In this document: positions 7,448-13,137 of the stretch, one piece after another
How the letters are laid out: the number at the start of each line of letters is the position of its first letter
Position numbering within the stretch: the first letter of the stretch is position 1
Assembly (NCBI GenBank): GCA_964534315.1
Contig: CAZHOV010000160.1
Coordinates: 1 to 13,137 of the forward strand
Direction: 5' to 3'
Source of the DNA: CAZHOV01 sp964534315
GTDB lineage: Bacteria; Bacteroidota; Bacteroidia; Chitinophagales; Saprospiraceae
Length of the DNA stretch: 13,137 bases
Program-made: the position numbers and the translations under genes
Notes under the pieces: generated by a model
Database searches by the model: none
What the model saw: only the letters and a program-made list of their open reading frames with translations
Told to the model about the DNA's origin: nothing

Positions 7448-8770
7448 CTATTGGAATTTAATTTGAAGTACCTGTTTAGTTCCTGCAGTAATTTTGAAAG
7501 GGGCTCCAATCCGATGCCCCACCAACCAACAAATATTGTTTTCGGATTCCAGAACCCAGGTGTTCTGTTTTTCAAATAGATTGATCTTTTTATTAATAAG
7601 GAAATCTTTAACTTTCTGATGCTTTCCTTTCATTCCTAATGGTTGGAACCTGTCGCCATCTTTCCATTTTCGCGCAATAAGCGGAAAGGTAAGCGTATCC
7701 ACATCGAGAAAAGCAATAGTGTCATCATGATCAAAAAAATCTGGTAACTCTTCTTTAATGGTCAGCGACAGCTGATGATTGCCCAAAAAATAAGTTCCTT
7801 GAGCACGTTCAATGGTGACCTTAACATTATCACTTTGTTCTAATGGTTTTATTAATAATTGCTCCCGGTCCAGTAATAGCTGAAAATCAGATGTTTGAAA
7901 TATTCTTCCGGATTTTCCAAATGCAGCCCAAATTTGGTCTACCTGATCAGGGTGGATTCCATATGCCTTCGTGAACTCATACAAAATAGTATGGCGGGCA
8001 GGGTGGGAGACCAATTTGGTTAAGTTAATCCTTACCAGATCTTGCTCCTCCTTAATGATAGAAGGTTTTAAGGTTTCCAGAAGTTGATCGAAGAGGATTT
8101 CAGTTGCTCTTAATCGTTGAATTGTTGTTGCTGCTGAATCCAGAAATGAAGGGTTGATCTGTTCAATCAACGGAATAATTTTCAGCCGGATAAGATTTCT
8201 TGAATAATCGGTTTTTTGGTTAGAGGCATCCTCCCGGTAGCTTAGTTGTTGTTCCTGAGCGTATTGAAGAATAGCTCTTTTGTTGGTGAATAGTAGCGGC
8301 CGGATAACATTGCCTTTTTCCGGTAAAATGCCATGCAGTCCTCTTATGCCGCAGCCTTTAACCAGATTAAACAGCATGGTTTCTACGGCATCGTCCCTGT
8401 GATGAGCAGTGGCGATATAATCCAATTGATGCTGTTGGCTCATTTCCTGAAGCCAGCTATACCTTAGGGACCGAGCTACTTCCTGTACAGATTGCTTTCT
8501 TTTTTGACCTTCTTGCAACGTATCAAAAGAAATAGAGAAGAACGGAACTGAATAATTGGCCGCCAATTGCTCCACGAAGGTATGGTCTTTTTCAGAGGCT
8601 TCTCCTCTAAGTTGGAAATTACAGTGAGCTACAGCGAATTCAAATGATGAAAGGTGAAACAGATGAGCCAGCAAAACAGAGTCTACTCCTCCGCTCACTG
8701 CAATTAACGTCCTTTTGTCAGTAAGATCCCAGCCCTGGGATTGGCAATATGTCCGAAACGCTTCTACCAT
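7448..8770 (-). CDS. tilS: tRNA(Ile)-lysidine synthase
   Basis: Attaches lysine to C34 of the tRNA-Ile that carries a CAU anticodon, using ATP, so that it reads AUA instead of AUG; cytosolic and essential in most bacteria. The 440-residue protein has the PP-loop ATPase motif AVSGGVDSVLLAH at residues 24-36, then AHCNFQLRG (48-56) and TAHHRDDAVETMLFNLVKG (121-139). IRPLL (156-160) and YREDASN (178-184) follow, all typical of the N-terminal catalytic domain. The C-terminal TilS_C domain carries RKWKDGDRFQPLGMKGKHQK followed by KDFLINKK. The length agrees with the long, full-domain form. The ATG start precedes the PP-loop by a normal distance. It is convergent with the preceding plus-strand gene across about 107 bases in which I found no convincing terminator, and divergent from the lipoprotein gene at 8908. 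Confidence 0.96.
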   Translation of the reverse strand: MVEAFRTYCQSQGWDLTDKRTLIAVSGGVDSVLLAHLFHLSSFEFAVAHCNFQLRGEASEKDHTFVEQLAANYSVPFFSISFDTLQEGQKRKQSVQEVARSLRYSWLQEMSQQHQLDYIATAHHRDDAVETMLFNLVKGCGIRGLHGILPEKGNVIRPLLFTNKRAILQYAQEQQLSYREDASNQKTDYSRNLIRLKIIPLIEQINPSFLDSAATTIQRLRATEILFDQLLETLKPSIIKEEQDLVRINLTKLVSHPARHTILYEFTKAYGIHPDQVDQIWAAFGKSGRIFQTSDFQLLLDREQLLIKPLEQSDNVKVTIERAQGTYFLGNHQLSLTIKEELPDFFDHDDTIAFLDVDTLTFPLIARKWKDGDRFQPLGMKGKHQKVKDFLINKKINLFEKQNTWVLESENNICWLVGHRIGAPFKITAGTKQVLQIKFQ

Positions 8771-8829
8771 TTTTATAATAAAAAGTCATGTTTGAGCATC
8801 CAATTTATTAAAATATTGAGGATATCTAA

Positions 8830-8837
8830 TATATTTG
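8830..8837 (+). promoter_or_regulatory. Candidate -7 box for lipoprotein gene
   Basis: TATATTTG fully matches TAnnTTTG in the 137-base divergent region between tilS and the lipoprotein start at 8908. The upstream -33 match is weak (TTTA at 8804-8807). The predicted leader would be about 65 bases, which favours the later start codon of that gene. Confidence 0.35.
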
Positions 8838-8907
8838 GACGCCTGGGTCAAATTTCGATTTCATGCTAACATATATTTTCTTATTCACTAAAAGAAATTT
8901 AAGTCAT

Positions 8908-9462
8908 ATGCGAGTATTTATTTTATTGATTTTTAGTCTTTTATTATTCCTTCAGTGCAGTAACGATGCAAGCACTACAAATGAGGGTTCTACTCAACAA
9001 TCTGTTTCATCTACGGTGACATCGACTCAGTCTCAGGAGGTTGTTCCTATTCAGCAGCCGTCAACTGCTTCGCCTAATACAGATACCTTAGAAGATGGAA
9101 CGGTAGTTCACAAAGCCTCCCCGATAGGTCCGCTCGCTACCGGAATCTGGGTATATGACGGTGTTTTGAACATGAAGGTCGAACAGCAACAAACCAAAGG
9201 CGATGGTCGTTGGCTAAAGTTTGAAACAGATATGACTTTTTCTTACGGACAATACGATAAGCGATTGCGCAACGGGAAATGGAACTTTTTAGAAGACGAA
9301 AATATCATAGAGCTTATCTACGATGATACACCTGATGTAATGGAAGGGTTCAAGATCCAGTCAAGTGGAGATGCTATGGTGCTGAAAGGGCTCTTCAATT
9401 ATAAAACAAATGGGATAATGATCAGAATGACGCGACAACAGGCTTACCCGGAGAAGCAGTGA
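8908..9462 (+). CDS. Lipocalin-like lipoprotein
   Basis: A 184-residue predicted lipoprotein. I prefer the ATG at 8908 to the in-frame ATG at 8863 because it directly starts the signal peptide MRVFILLIFSLLLFLQC, with the lipidated Cys at residue 17; the upstream start would prepend 15 residues. A low-complexity Ser/Thr/Gln linker (about 18-65) is followed by a compact beta-rich domain with GIWVYDGVLNMKV, a Phe/Asp-rich TFSYG motif, RNGKWNF and IIELIYDD. That pattern resembles small lipocalin-like domains of Bacteroidota; the family assignment is tentative and no ligand can be named. The TGA stop lies in the first unit of a heptamer repeat. It is convergent with mltG and has no evident operon partner. 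Confidence 0.8.
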   Translation: MRVFILLIFSLLLFLQCSNDASTTNEGSTQQSVSSTVTSTQSQEVVPIQQPSTASPNTDTLEDGTVVHKASPIGPLATGIWVYDGVLNMKVEQQQTKGDGRWLKFETDMTFSYGQYDKRLRNGKWNFLEDENIIELIYDDTPDVMEGFKIQSSGDAMVLKGLFNYKTNGIMIRMTRQQAYPEKQ

Positions 9463-9493
9463 GTAGTGGGCAGTTATTAGTTAATAGTTGGTT
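9459..9493. repeat. Heptamer repeat tract at lipoprotein 3' end
   Basis: Five 7-base units can be read: GTGAGTA, GTGGGCA, GTTATTA, GTTAATA and GTTGGTT. The first contains the TGA stop codon of the lipoprotein gene. Read on the minus strand the tract resembles the ACTACTC/TACTAAC flavour at 113-126 and 9544-9571. It is therefore oriented opposite to the tract at 9544-9592 across a 50-base unique segment. Units are imperfect, but the 7-base period is clear. Confidence 0.7.
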
Positions 9494-9543
9494 TAAGAAG
9501 GTGTCTTATAATACTTTTGGTGTTTCAAGCCACCCATTTCCAG

Positions 9544-9592
9544 AACTACTAACTACCCCCTACTAACTATTCATTGCCCATTGCTCATTATC
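9544..9592. repeat. Heptamer repeat tract at mltG 3' end
   Basis: Seven units can be read: AACTACT, AACTACC, CCCTACT, AACTATT, CATTGCC, CATTGCT and CATTATC. The change from ACTACT-type to CATTGCC-type units matches the junction at 106-126 in the first array, so both belong to one family. Units 5-7 are coding: on the minus strand they specify the C-terminal MSNGQ of MltG, and the TGA stop spans the boundary between units 4 and 5. Confidence 0.85.
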
Positions 9593-10605
9593 TTTTGATC
9601 AAGCCACTTCCGGTATTTGCGGGCATTTACATTATGCGCTTCCAGGTTTTTAGCGAAATTATGAAAGCCCGTTTCGTCTGGCCGTGCGCACATATAAAGA
9701 TACTTGTGTTTTTCTGCATTAAGTACGGCATCGATACTTGAAATAGAAGCCATAGAAATGGGGCCGGGGGGCAGACCTGCATATATATACGTATTGTAAG
9801 GAGAATCGTACTGGAGGTGCCACCTGGTGACCCTGGGGGTATCATAATCACCACTCCCAAATACCGCTGTCGGATCTGCCTGAAGCCGCATTCCTATCCG
9901 GAGTCGGTTGAGGTAAAGACCGGCAACTCGGGGTCGTTCCTTTTTTTGATTGGTTTCCCGTTCAACTATAGACGCCAGAGTATAAACCTCTTTTGGCGAT
10001 AGGTTTAGATCGGCAGCTTTTTGCCTGCGGTTGTCGGCATCCCAAAACTTTTGATGTTCTACCTGCATGCGTTCCAGAAAAGACTCAATAGACGTATTCC
10101 AGTAAAAATCATAAGTGTTTGGAATGAATAAAGACATTAGGTTTATAGGGGAGAATCCGTAAGGTTTTAGAAAGACAGGATCGTTGAATTTAGTTAACAG
10201 AAAAGCGGAATCCGGTTCTATGTATCTAGCCACCTTTCCTGCCACCTCTTCCAGGGTGCGTTCGTCGTGTAAAATAAGCTTTACCGTTGACTGTTTTCCA
10301 CTGCTGAGGTGATAAATTAATCTGAAATTGCTCCATCCGGGTTGTATTTTAAACCTGCCGGCTCTGATCTCTGGCCGGATATAGGCCATCCATTTGGCCG
10401 TTAACCGGAAGCTCCAGGCACTCCGGATGATATTATCTTTTTTCAAGGTAGTTACCAAATCGTCAAAAGTAGAATGGGTGGGGACATGGACAAAAAGGGG
10501 AGCATCCTGCCTTCGGACGTTGGGACCAAAGAAAAAATAGGAACTCAAAGCGATAACAAATAGAACTACAATACCAAGTTTTGTTAGCGGACTGATCTTC
10601 TTCAT
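9571..10605 (-). CDS. mltG: Endolytic murein transglycosylase MltG
   Basis: Membrane-anchored lytic transglycosylase that cleaves nascent glycan strands and so helps set peptidoglycan chain length. The 344-residue protein has one N-terminal membrane segment (about residues 9-26) after a short positively charged tail, followed by a LysM-like region (about 35-110). The YceG catalytic domain contains LASIVERET (210-218), whose glutamates 215 and 217 include the expected catalytic residue. RVAGLYLNRLRIGMRLQADP (226-245), SPYNTYIYAGLPPGPIS (268-284) and the closing HNFAKNLEAHN block follow. The length is normal for the family. The last five residues (MSNGQ) and the stop codon are encoded by heptamer repeat DNA. 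It starts 32 bases after panB on the same strand, so co-transcription is likely. Confidence 0.95.
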   Translation of the reverse strand: MKKISPLTKLGIVVLFVIALSSYFFFGPNVRRQDAPLFVHVPTHSTFDDLVTTLKKDNIIRSAWSFRLTAKWMAYIRPEIRAGRFKIQPGWSNFRLIYHLSSGKQSTVKLILHDERTLEEVAGKVARYIEPDSAFLLTKFNDPVFLKPYGFSPINLMSLFIPNTYDFYWNTSIESFLERMQVEHQKFWDADNRRQKAADLNLSPKEVYTLASIVERETNQKKERPRVAGLYLNRLRIGMRLQADPTAVFGSGDYDTPRVTRWHLQYDSPYNTYIYAGLPPGPISMASISSIDAVLNAEKHKYLYMCARPDETGFHNFAKNLEAHNVNARKYRKWLDQKIMSNGQ

Positions 10606-10637
10606 TAATGGCTAGTCTTCAAAATTTTGATTTACAC

Positions 10638-11453
10638 TTAATACTGTTCTTTATCACTTGGAAAATCGAGGCTTTTTACGTCTTTAATATAATCTTTTAC
10701 AGCTCCTTTAATGCCCTCAAAAAGGTCAAGATACCTTCTGATAAATCTCGGTTGAAAATCCTTGGTGATCCCGAGCATATCATGTGTAACCAGTACCTGT
10801 CCGTCGGCATGAACTCCGCCCCCTATACCAATCGTCGGGATGGATAAACTCTGGGAGACTTCTTTGGTCAGGTTGGCGGGGATTTTTTCCAGGACGATGG
10901 CAAAGCAGCCCAGTTCTTGAAGTAACAGAGCGTCCTCCTTTAATTTGTCAGCCTCTTCTTTCTCTTTAGCACGCACCGAGTAGGTGCCAAACTTGTAGAT
11001 AGATTGAGGGGTAAGTCCCAAATGCCCCATAACCGGTACTCCTGCTGATAGGATGCGTTTGATGCTCTCTTCGATTTCTCTACCTCCTTCCAATTTTATT
11101 CCATGGGCACCAGCTTCTTTCATGATCCGGATCGTTGATTCAAGGGCAATCTTGGAATTGCCTTGATAAGTTCCAAAAGGTAAATCGACAATCACGAGGG
11201 ATCTTTTTACGGCCCTCACTACCGAGGCTGCATGATAGATCATTTGATCAAGCGTAATGGGCAAGGTCGTTTCGTGTCCGGCCATCACATTGGAGGCCGA
11301 ATCGCCAACCAGGATGACATCAATTCCGGCTTCATCGAGAATTCGCGCCATGGAGTAATCGTATCCGGTGAGCATACTGATCTTTTCCCCTTTAGCTTTC
11401 ATCGCTTGCAGCACATGAGTGGTTATTCGTTTAACTTCTTTACTAACGGACAT
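10638..11453 (-). CDS. panB: 3-methyl-2-oxobutanoate hydroxymethyltransferase
   Basis: First committed enzyme of pantothenate synthesis: it transfers a hydroxymethyl group from methylenetetrahydrofolate to 3-methyl-2-oxobutanoate, giving ketopantoate; cytosolic, Mg-dependent. The 271-residue protein matches family length. Motifs include SMLTGYDYSMARILDEAGID (26-45), LVGDSASNVMAGHETTLPIT (48-67), VDLPFGTYQ (89-97), IKLEGG (119-124), GVPVMGHLGLTPQS (138-151) and FAIVLEKIPANL (184-195). By correspondence with E. coli PanB the metal-binding acidic residues are Asp51, Asp90 and Glu122, and the catalytic base is Glu189. The usual GIGAG is GIGGG here. I start at the ATG at 11453, which gives the typical MSVSKEVKRITTH opening; an upstream ATG at 11483 would add ten atypical residues. 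It is probably the first gene of a panB-mltG transcript. Confidence 0.95.
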   Translation of the reverse strand: MSVSKEVKRITTHVLQAMKAKGEKISMLTGYDYSMARILDEAGIDVILVGDSASNVMAGHETTLPITLDQMIYHAASVVRAVKRSLVIVDLPFGTYQGNSKIALESTIRIMKEAGAHGIKLEGGREIEESIKRILSAGVPVMGHLGLTPQSIYKFGTYSVRAKEKEEADKLKEDALLLQELGCFAIVLEKIPANLTKEVSQSLSIPTIGIGGGVHADGQVLVTHDMLGITKDFQPRFIRRYLDLFEGIKGAVKDYIKDVKSLDFPSDKEQY

Positions 11454-11480
11454 GTTTTGTTTTTGAATTAAAAATGAAAA

Positions 11481-11488
11481 CAAAATTA
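11481..11488 (-). promoter_or_regulatory. Candidate -7 box for panB
   Basis: On the minus strand this reads TAATTTTG, matching TAnnTTTG. A TTTTG element (11512-11516) lies 23 bases upstream, at the long end of accepted spacing. The box is 27 bases before the chosen panB ATG and overlaps the alternative upstream ATG, which argues for the shorter protein. Confidence 0.4.
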
Positions 11489-11525
11489 AATCGTTTTTAG
11501 TATAAACACGGCAAAACGTTTAAAA

Positions 11526-11559
11526 TTTTGCGCATATTCGTTGTATTTCGTTAGTTTTG
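11526..11559 (+). promoter_or_regulatory. Candidate promoter for DUF4249-like gene
   Basis: A -33 element TTTTG (11526-11530) and a perfect -7 box TAGTTTTG (11552-11559) are separated by 21 bases, a good fit to Bacteroidota primary-sigma promoters. The predicted leader is about 85 bases and AT-rich. Its divergent position relative to panB is consistent with separate regulation. Confidence 0.5.
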
Positions 11560-11649
11560 CAGATTATTTACAATGACTATTTTCAAATAAATAGTTAAAA
11601 GCATGATTATTCGAAAGATATTCTCTAAAAATAGATTTATTTTCCTTGT

Positions 11650-12660
11650 ATGAAGAAGTTAATTACGATACTTAGTGTTCTTGGATCCTTCCTTTTCATC
11701 CTTACTGCCTGTGATAATGAATTAGATCTTACTGCCGACAAGGTAGAAACCCCAATTTTATATGGGTTCCTTAATCGCGCAGATACAGCTCAGTACATCA
11801 GATTAGAGCGGGCATTTCTCAATCCGGATAATGATGCTTCCGAAATTGCACAAAACCCAGATTCCCTTTATTATCCTAATGCGCTGGTTCAGTTAAAACA
11901 TGAAGATTCAGGTGAGGTTTTTACCTTCACCAGGGTGGACGGAAAGGATGAGGGATATCCTCGAAATGATGGAATTTTTGCAGCTAGTCCAAATTATCTG
12001 TACAAGCTAAAATTTGATCAGGGGCAAGAACTTATTGAAGGAGACAGTTACCAAATCATGGTAGATATAGGTGGGGAAGAGAATTTTGTCACCGCAACTA
12101 CCCGGGTGGTTAGCGATATGAGACTGAGTCCTCCGTTACGAACGGATAGTGTTCTTAGACTGCGATACCCTATTGATCGTGAAGTAAAGTGGGTGTCTGA
12201 GCCTGATGCGGCCATTTTTGATGTTAATATGATTATTTATTATCAGGAAGAATTTCCTGAAAATCCCGGAGAACGCATCTTGAAAAAAGTGGTTTGGGAA
12301 TTGGCTAGAAATATCCCAAGAGAAAACGACGGTACCACTGATGTTGATTTTGGCGGCGAAGATTTTTATCGTTTGTTGGGAAGTACGCTGGAACCAACAA
12401 ACACCATTAAAAGATACTTTTTTGACATTGAATTCGAAATAGTGGCCGGCGGAAGCGCCATATCCGATTATATCGAAATCGTTCAGGCCAATACCGGTTT
12501 GACTAGCGCCGAAATCGTCCCAACTTTTTCGAATTTATCCAATGGACTGGGGATTTTTTCTTCTAAGAATTCGCTTAACCGGGCTGGCTTTGATCTTGAT
12601 AAGGAAGCCATGGATTCTCTTTTGATTGGTATTCATACCAGAGATCTCAACTTTCAATAA
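11650..12660 (+). CDS. DUF4249-like outer-membrane lipoprotein
   Basis: A 336-residue protein with a classic lipoprotein signal: MKKLITILSVLGSFLFILTAC, lipobox LTAC, Cys21. The first mature segment (ILYGFLNRADTAQYIRLERA) with PDSLYYPNALVQLKHED and GIFAASPNYLYKL resembles the start of DUF4249-type proteins of Bacteroidota, which are often found near TonB-dependent receptors. No receptor gene is visible here, and the family call rests on pattern similarity only. The body is beta-rich and acidic, with no further membrane segments. The ATG start is fixed by the signal peptide. Molecular function is unknown. A strong stem-loop lies 33 bases after the stop codon. Confidence 0.75.
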   Translation: MKKLITILSVLGSFLFILTACDNELDLTADKVETPILYGFLNRADTAQYIRLERAFLNPDNDASEIAQNPDSLYYPNALVQLKHEDSGEVFTFTRVDGKDEGYPRNDGIFAASPNYLYKLKFDQGQELIEGDSYQIMVDIGGEENFVTATTRVVSDMRLSPPLRTDSVLRLRYPIDREVKWVSEPDAAIFDVNMIIYYQEEFPENPGERILKKVVWELARNIPRENDGTTDVDFGGEDFYRLLGSTLEPTNTIKRYFFDIEFEIVAGGSAISDYIEIVQANTGLTSAEIVPTFSNLSNGLGIFSSKNSLNRAGFDLDKEAMDSLLIGIHTRDLNFQ

Positions 12661-12693
12661 CCAACTCCTTCCTTTCCTGCCGATTTGTCAGGT

Positions 12694-12739
12694 TGTCAAT
12701 GCCGTTTTGATGGAGAATACCCACAAAATGGCATTGATA
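12694..12739. other. 16-bp stem-loop between lipoprotein gene and dnaK
   Basis: TGTCAATGCCGTTTTG (12694-12709) pairs with CAAAATGGCATTGATA (12724-12739) over 16 bp with two wobbles. The 14-nt loop can add a short TGG/CCA helix. No T tract follows on the plus strand, so it is not a classical intrinsic terminator. It may still end the upstream transcript or act in the dnaK leader. Confidence 0.6.
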
Positions 12740-12785
12740 TATGGGCTTCTGTCGTGATACAAGGCTTGGCATATGTATTGATGTA

Positions 12786-12811
12786 ATGTTCGCGAATAAC
12801 TTATTGAACAT
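12786..12811. promoter_or_regulatory. Inverted repeat just upstream of dnaK
   Basis: The arms ATGTTC (12786-12791) and GAACAT (12806-12811) flank a second perfect palindrome AATAA-C-TTATT (12795-12805). Together they make an 11-bp interrupted palindrome, broken only by GCG (12792-12794) on the left. It ends 24 bases before the dnaK ATG. It is not the CIRCE sequence. Operator or leader-hairpin function is inferred. Confidence 0.4.
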
Positions 12812-12835
12812 AAAAATCAAAATTAGAATAAGAAT

Positions 12836-13137
12836 ATGGGAAAAATTATTGGTATCGATTTAGGAACGACAAATTCATGTGTATCAGTTATCAGTGGCGG
12901 CGAGCCGGCGGTCATCCCCAATTCAGAGGGACAGCGTACGACGCCTTCCATCGTGGCATACACTGACAGTGGTGAGCGACTGGTGGGACAGGTTGCCAAG
13001 AACCAGATCATCACGAACCCCGTGAATACGGTGCGCTCCATAAAACGGTTTATGGGACGCCGCTATGACGAGGTGAAGGATGAAATCAAAACTGTACCCT
13101 ACACGGTTTCTGATGACGGTAAGGGCGGTGTCGTGGT
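12836..13137 (+). CDS. dnaK: Chaperone DnaK (Hsp70), 5' part
   Basis: The first 100 codons of Hsp70, running off the window end. The cytosolic ATP-dependent chaperone works with DnaJ and GrpE. The start MGKIIGIDLGTTNSCVSV carries the actin-fold phosphate-1 motif (IGIDLGTTNS, residues 5-14), followed by VIPNSEGQRTTPSIVAY (26-42), LVGQVAKNQ (49-57), and NTVRSIKRFMGRRYDE (62-77), all diagnostic for bacterial DnaK. The ATG at 12836 gives the standard N-terminus. From about codon 22 on, the codons become visibly more GC-rich than the neighbouring genes, as expected of a strongly expressed, conserved gene; this need not mean transfer. The upstream region holds two inverted repeats and no clear TAnnTTTG box. 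Confidence 0.97.
   Translation, partial: MGKIIGIDLGTTNSCVSVISGGEPAVIPNSEGQRTTPSIVAYTDSGERLVGQVAKNQIITNPVNTVRSIKRFMGRRYDEVKDEIKTVPYTVSDDGKGGVV

Noticed and set aside
9512..9519. TACTTTTG -7-like box between the convergent lipoprotein and mltG genes
   Set aside because: It would drive only antisense transcription into mltG, and no supporting -33 element or downstream gene was found.
12661..12835. CIRCE heat-shock operator upstream of dnaK
   Set aside because: Searched by eye for TTAGCACTC and GAGTGCTAA; neither is present.
12836..13137. Horizontal transfer of the more GC-rich dnaK segment
   Set aside because: Strong expression and sequence conservation explain the composition, and the gene continues beyond the window.

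Overview
The window looks like ordinary chromosome from a member of the Bacteroidota, most likely a Saprospiria/Lewinella-like lineage (the lineage is inference). The main evidence is a large secreted protein ending in a type B C-terminal sorting domain of the type IX secretion system (T9SS). Supporting signs are a PorE-like TPR/PD40 envelope protein, several lipoproteins with clear lipoboxes, TAnnTTTG-type -7 promoter boxes, A-rich rather than Shine-Dalgarno leaders, and moderate-to-low GC.

Layout. Positions 1-126 hold a heptanucleotide tandem array that runs into the 3' end of an orphan lipoprotein gene (114-629, minus). folE (GTP cyclohydrolase I, plus) converges on a 3-hydroxybutyryl-CoA dehydrogenase gene (minus), with a good intrinsic terminator between them. 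Divergent from the dehydrogenase is a 628-residue T9SS type B cargo protein (2603-4489). A 397-base non-coding gap follows, containing a 14-unit octanucleotide array and the upstream region of an 817-residue TPR-PD40-regulatory-like-SPOR-SPOR protein (4887-7340). tilS (minus) converges on that gene. A lipocalin-like lipoprotein (8908-9462, plus) converges on mltG (minus), and the space between them again carries the heptamer repeat family. panB lies 32 bases upstream of mltG on the same strand and probably shares its transcript. A DUF4249-like lipoprotein (11650-12660, plus) is divergent from panB, and the window ends inside dnaK.

How the genes fit together. Most are unrelated housekeeping functions: folate/pterin synthesis, beta-hydroxyacyl-CoA oxidation, tRNA-Ile lysidinylation, pantothenate synthesis, peptidoglycan glycan-strand termination and protein folding. 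They are interspersed with envelope proteins. The TPR-PD40-SPOR protein and the T9SS cargo are neighbours and both envelope-directed, but nothing here shows a functional link.

The most noteworthy features are the 7-mer and 8-mer tandem repeat families. The 7-mer family supplies the stop codon, and in two cases the last few codons, of three different genes. Also notable are the PorE-like architecture with SPOR domains where an OmpA domain would be expected, and two strong inverted repeats upstream of dnaK. I see no convincing undescribed defence, mobile or biosynthetic system, and no tRNA, rRNA, IS element or CRISPR array.
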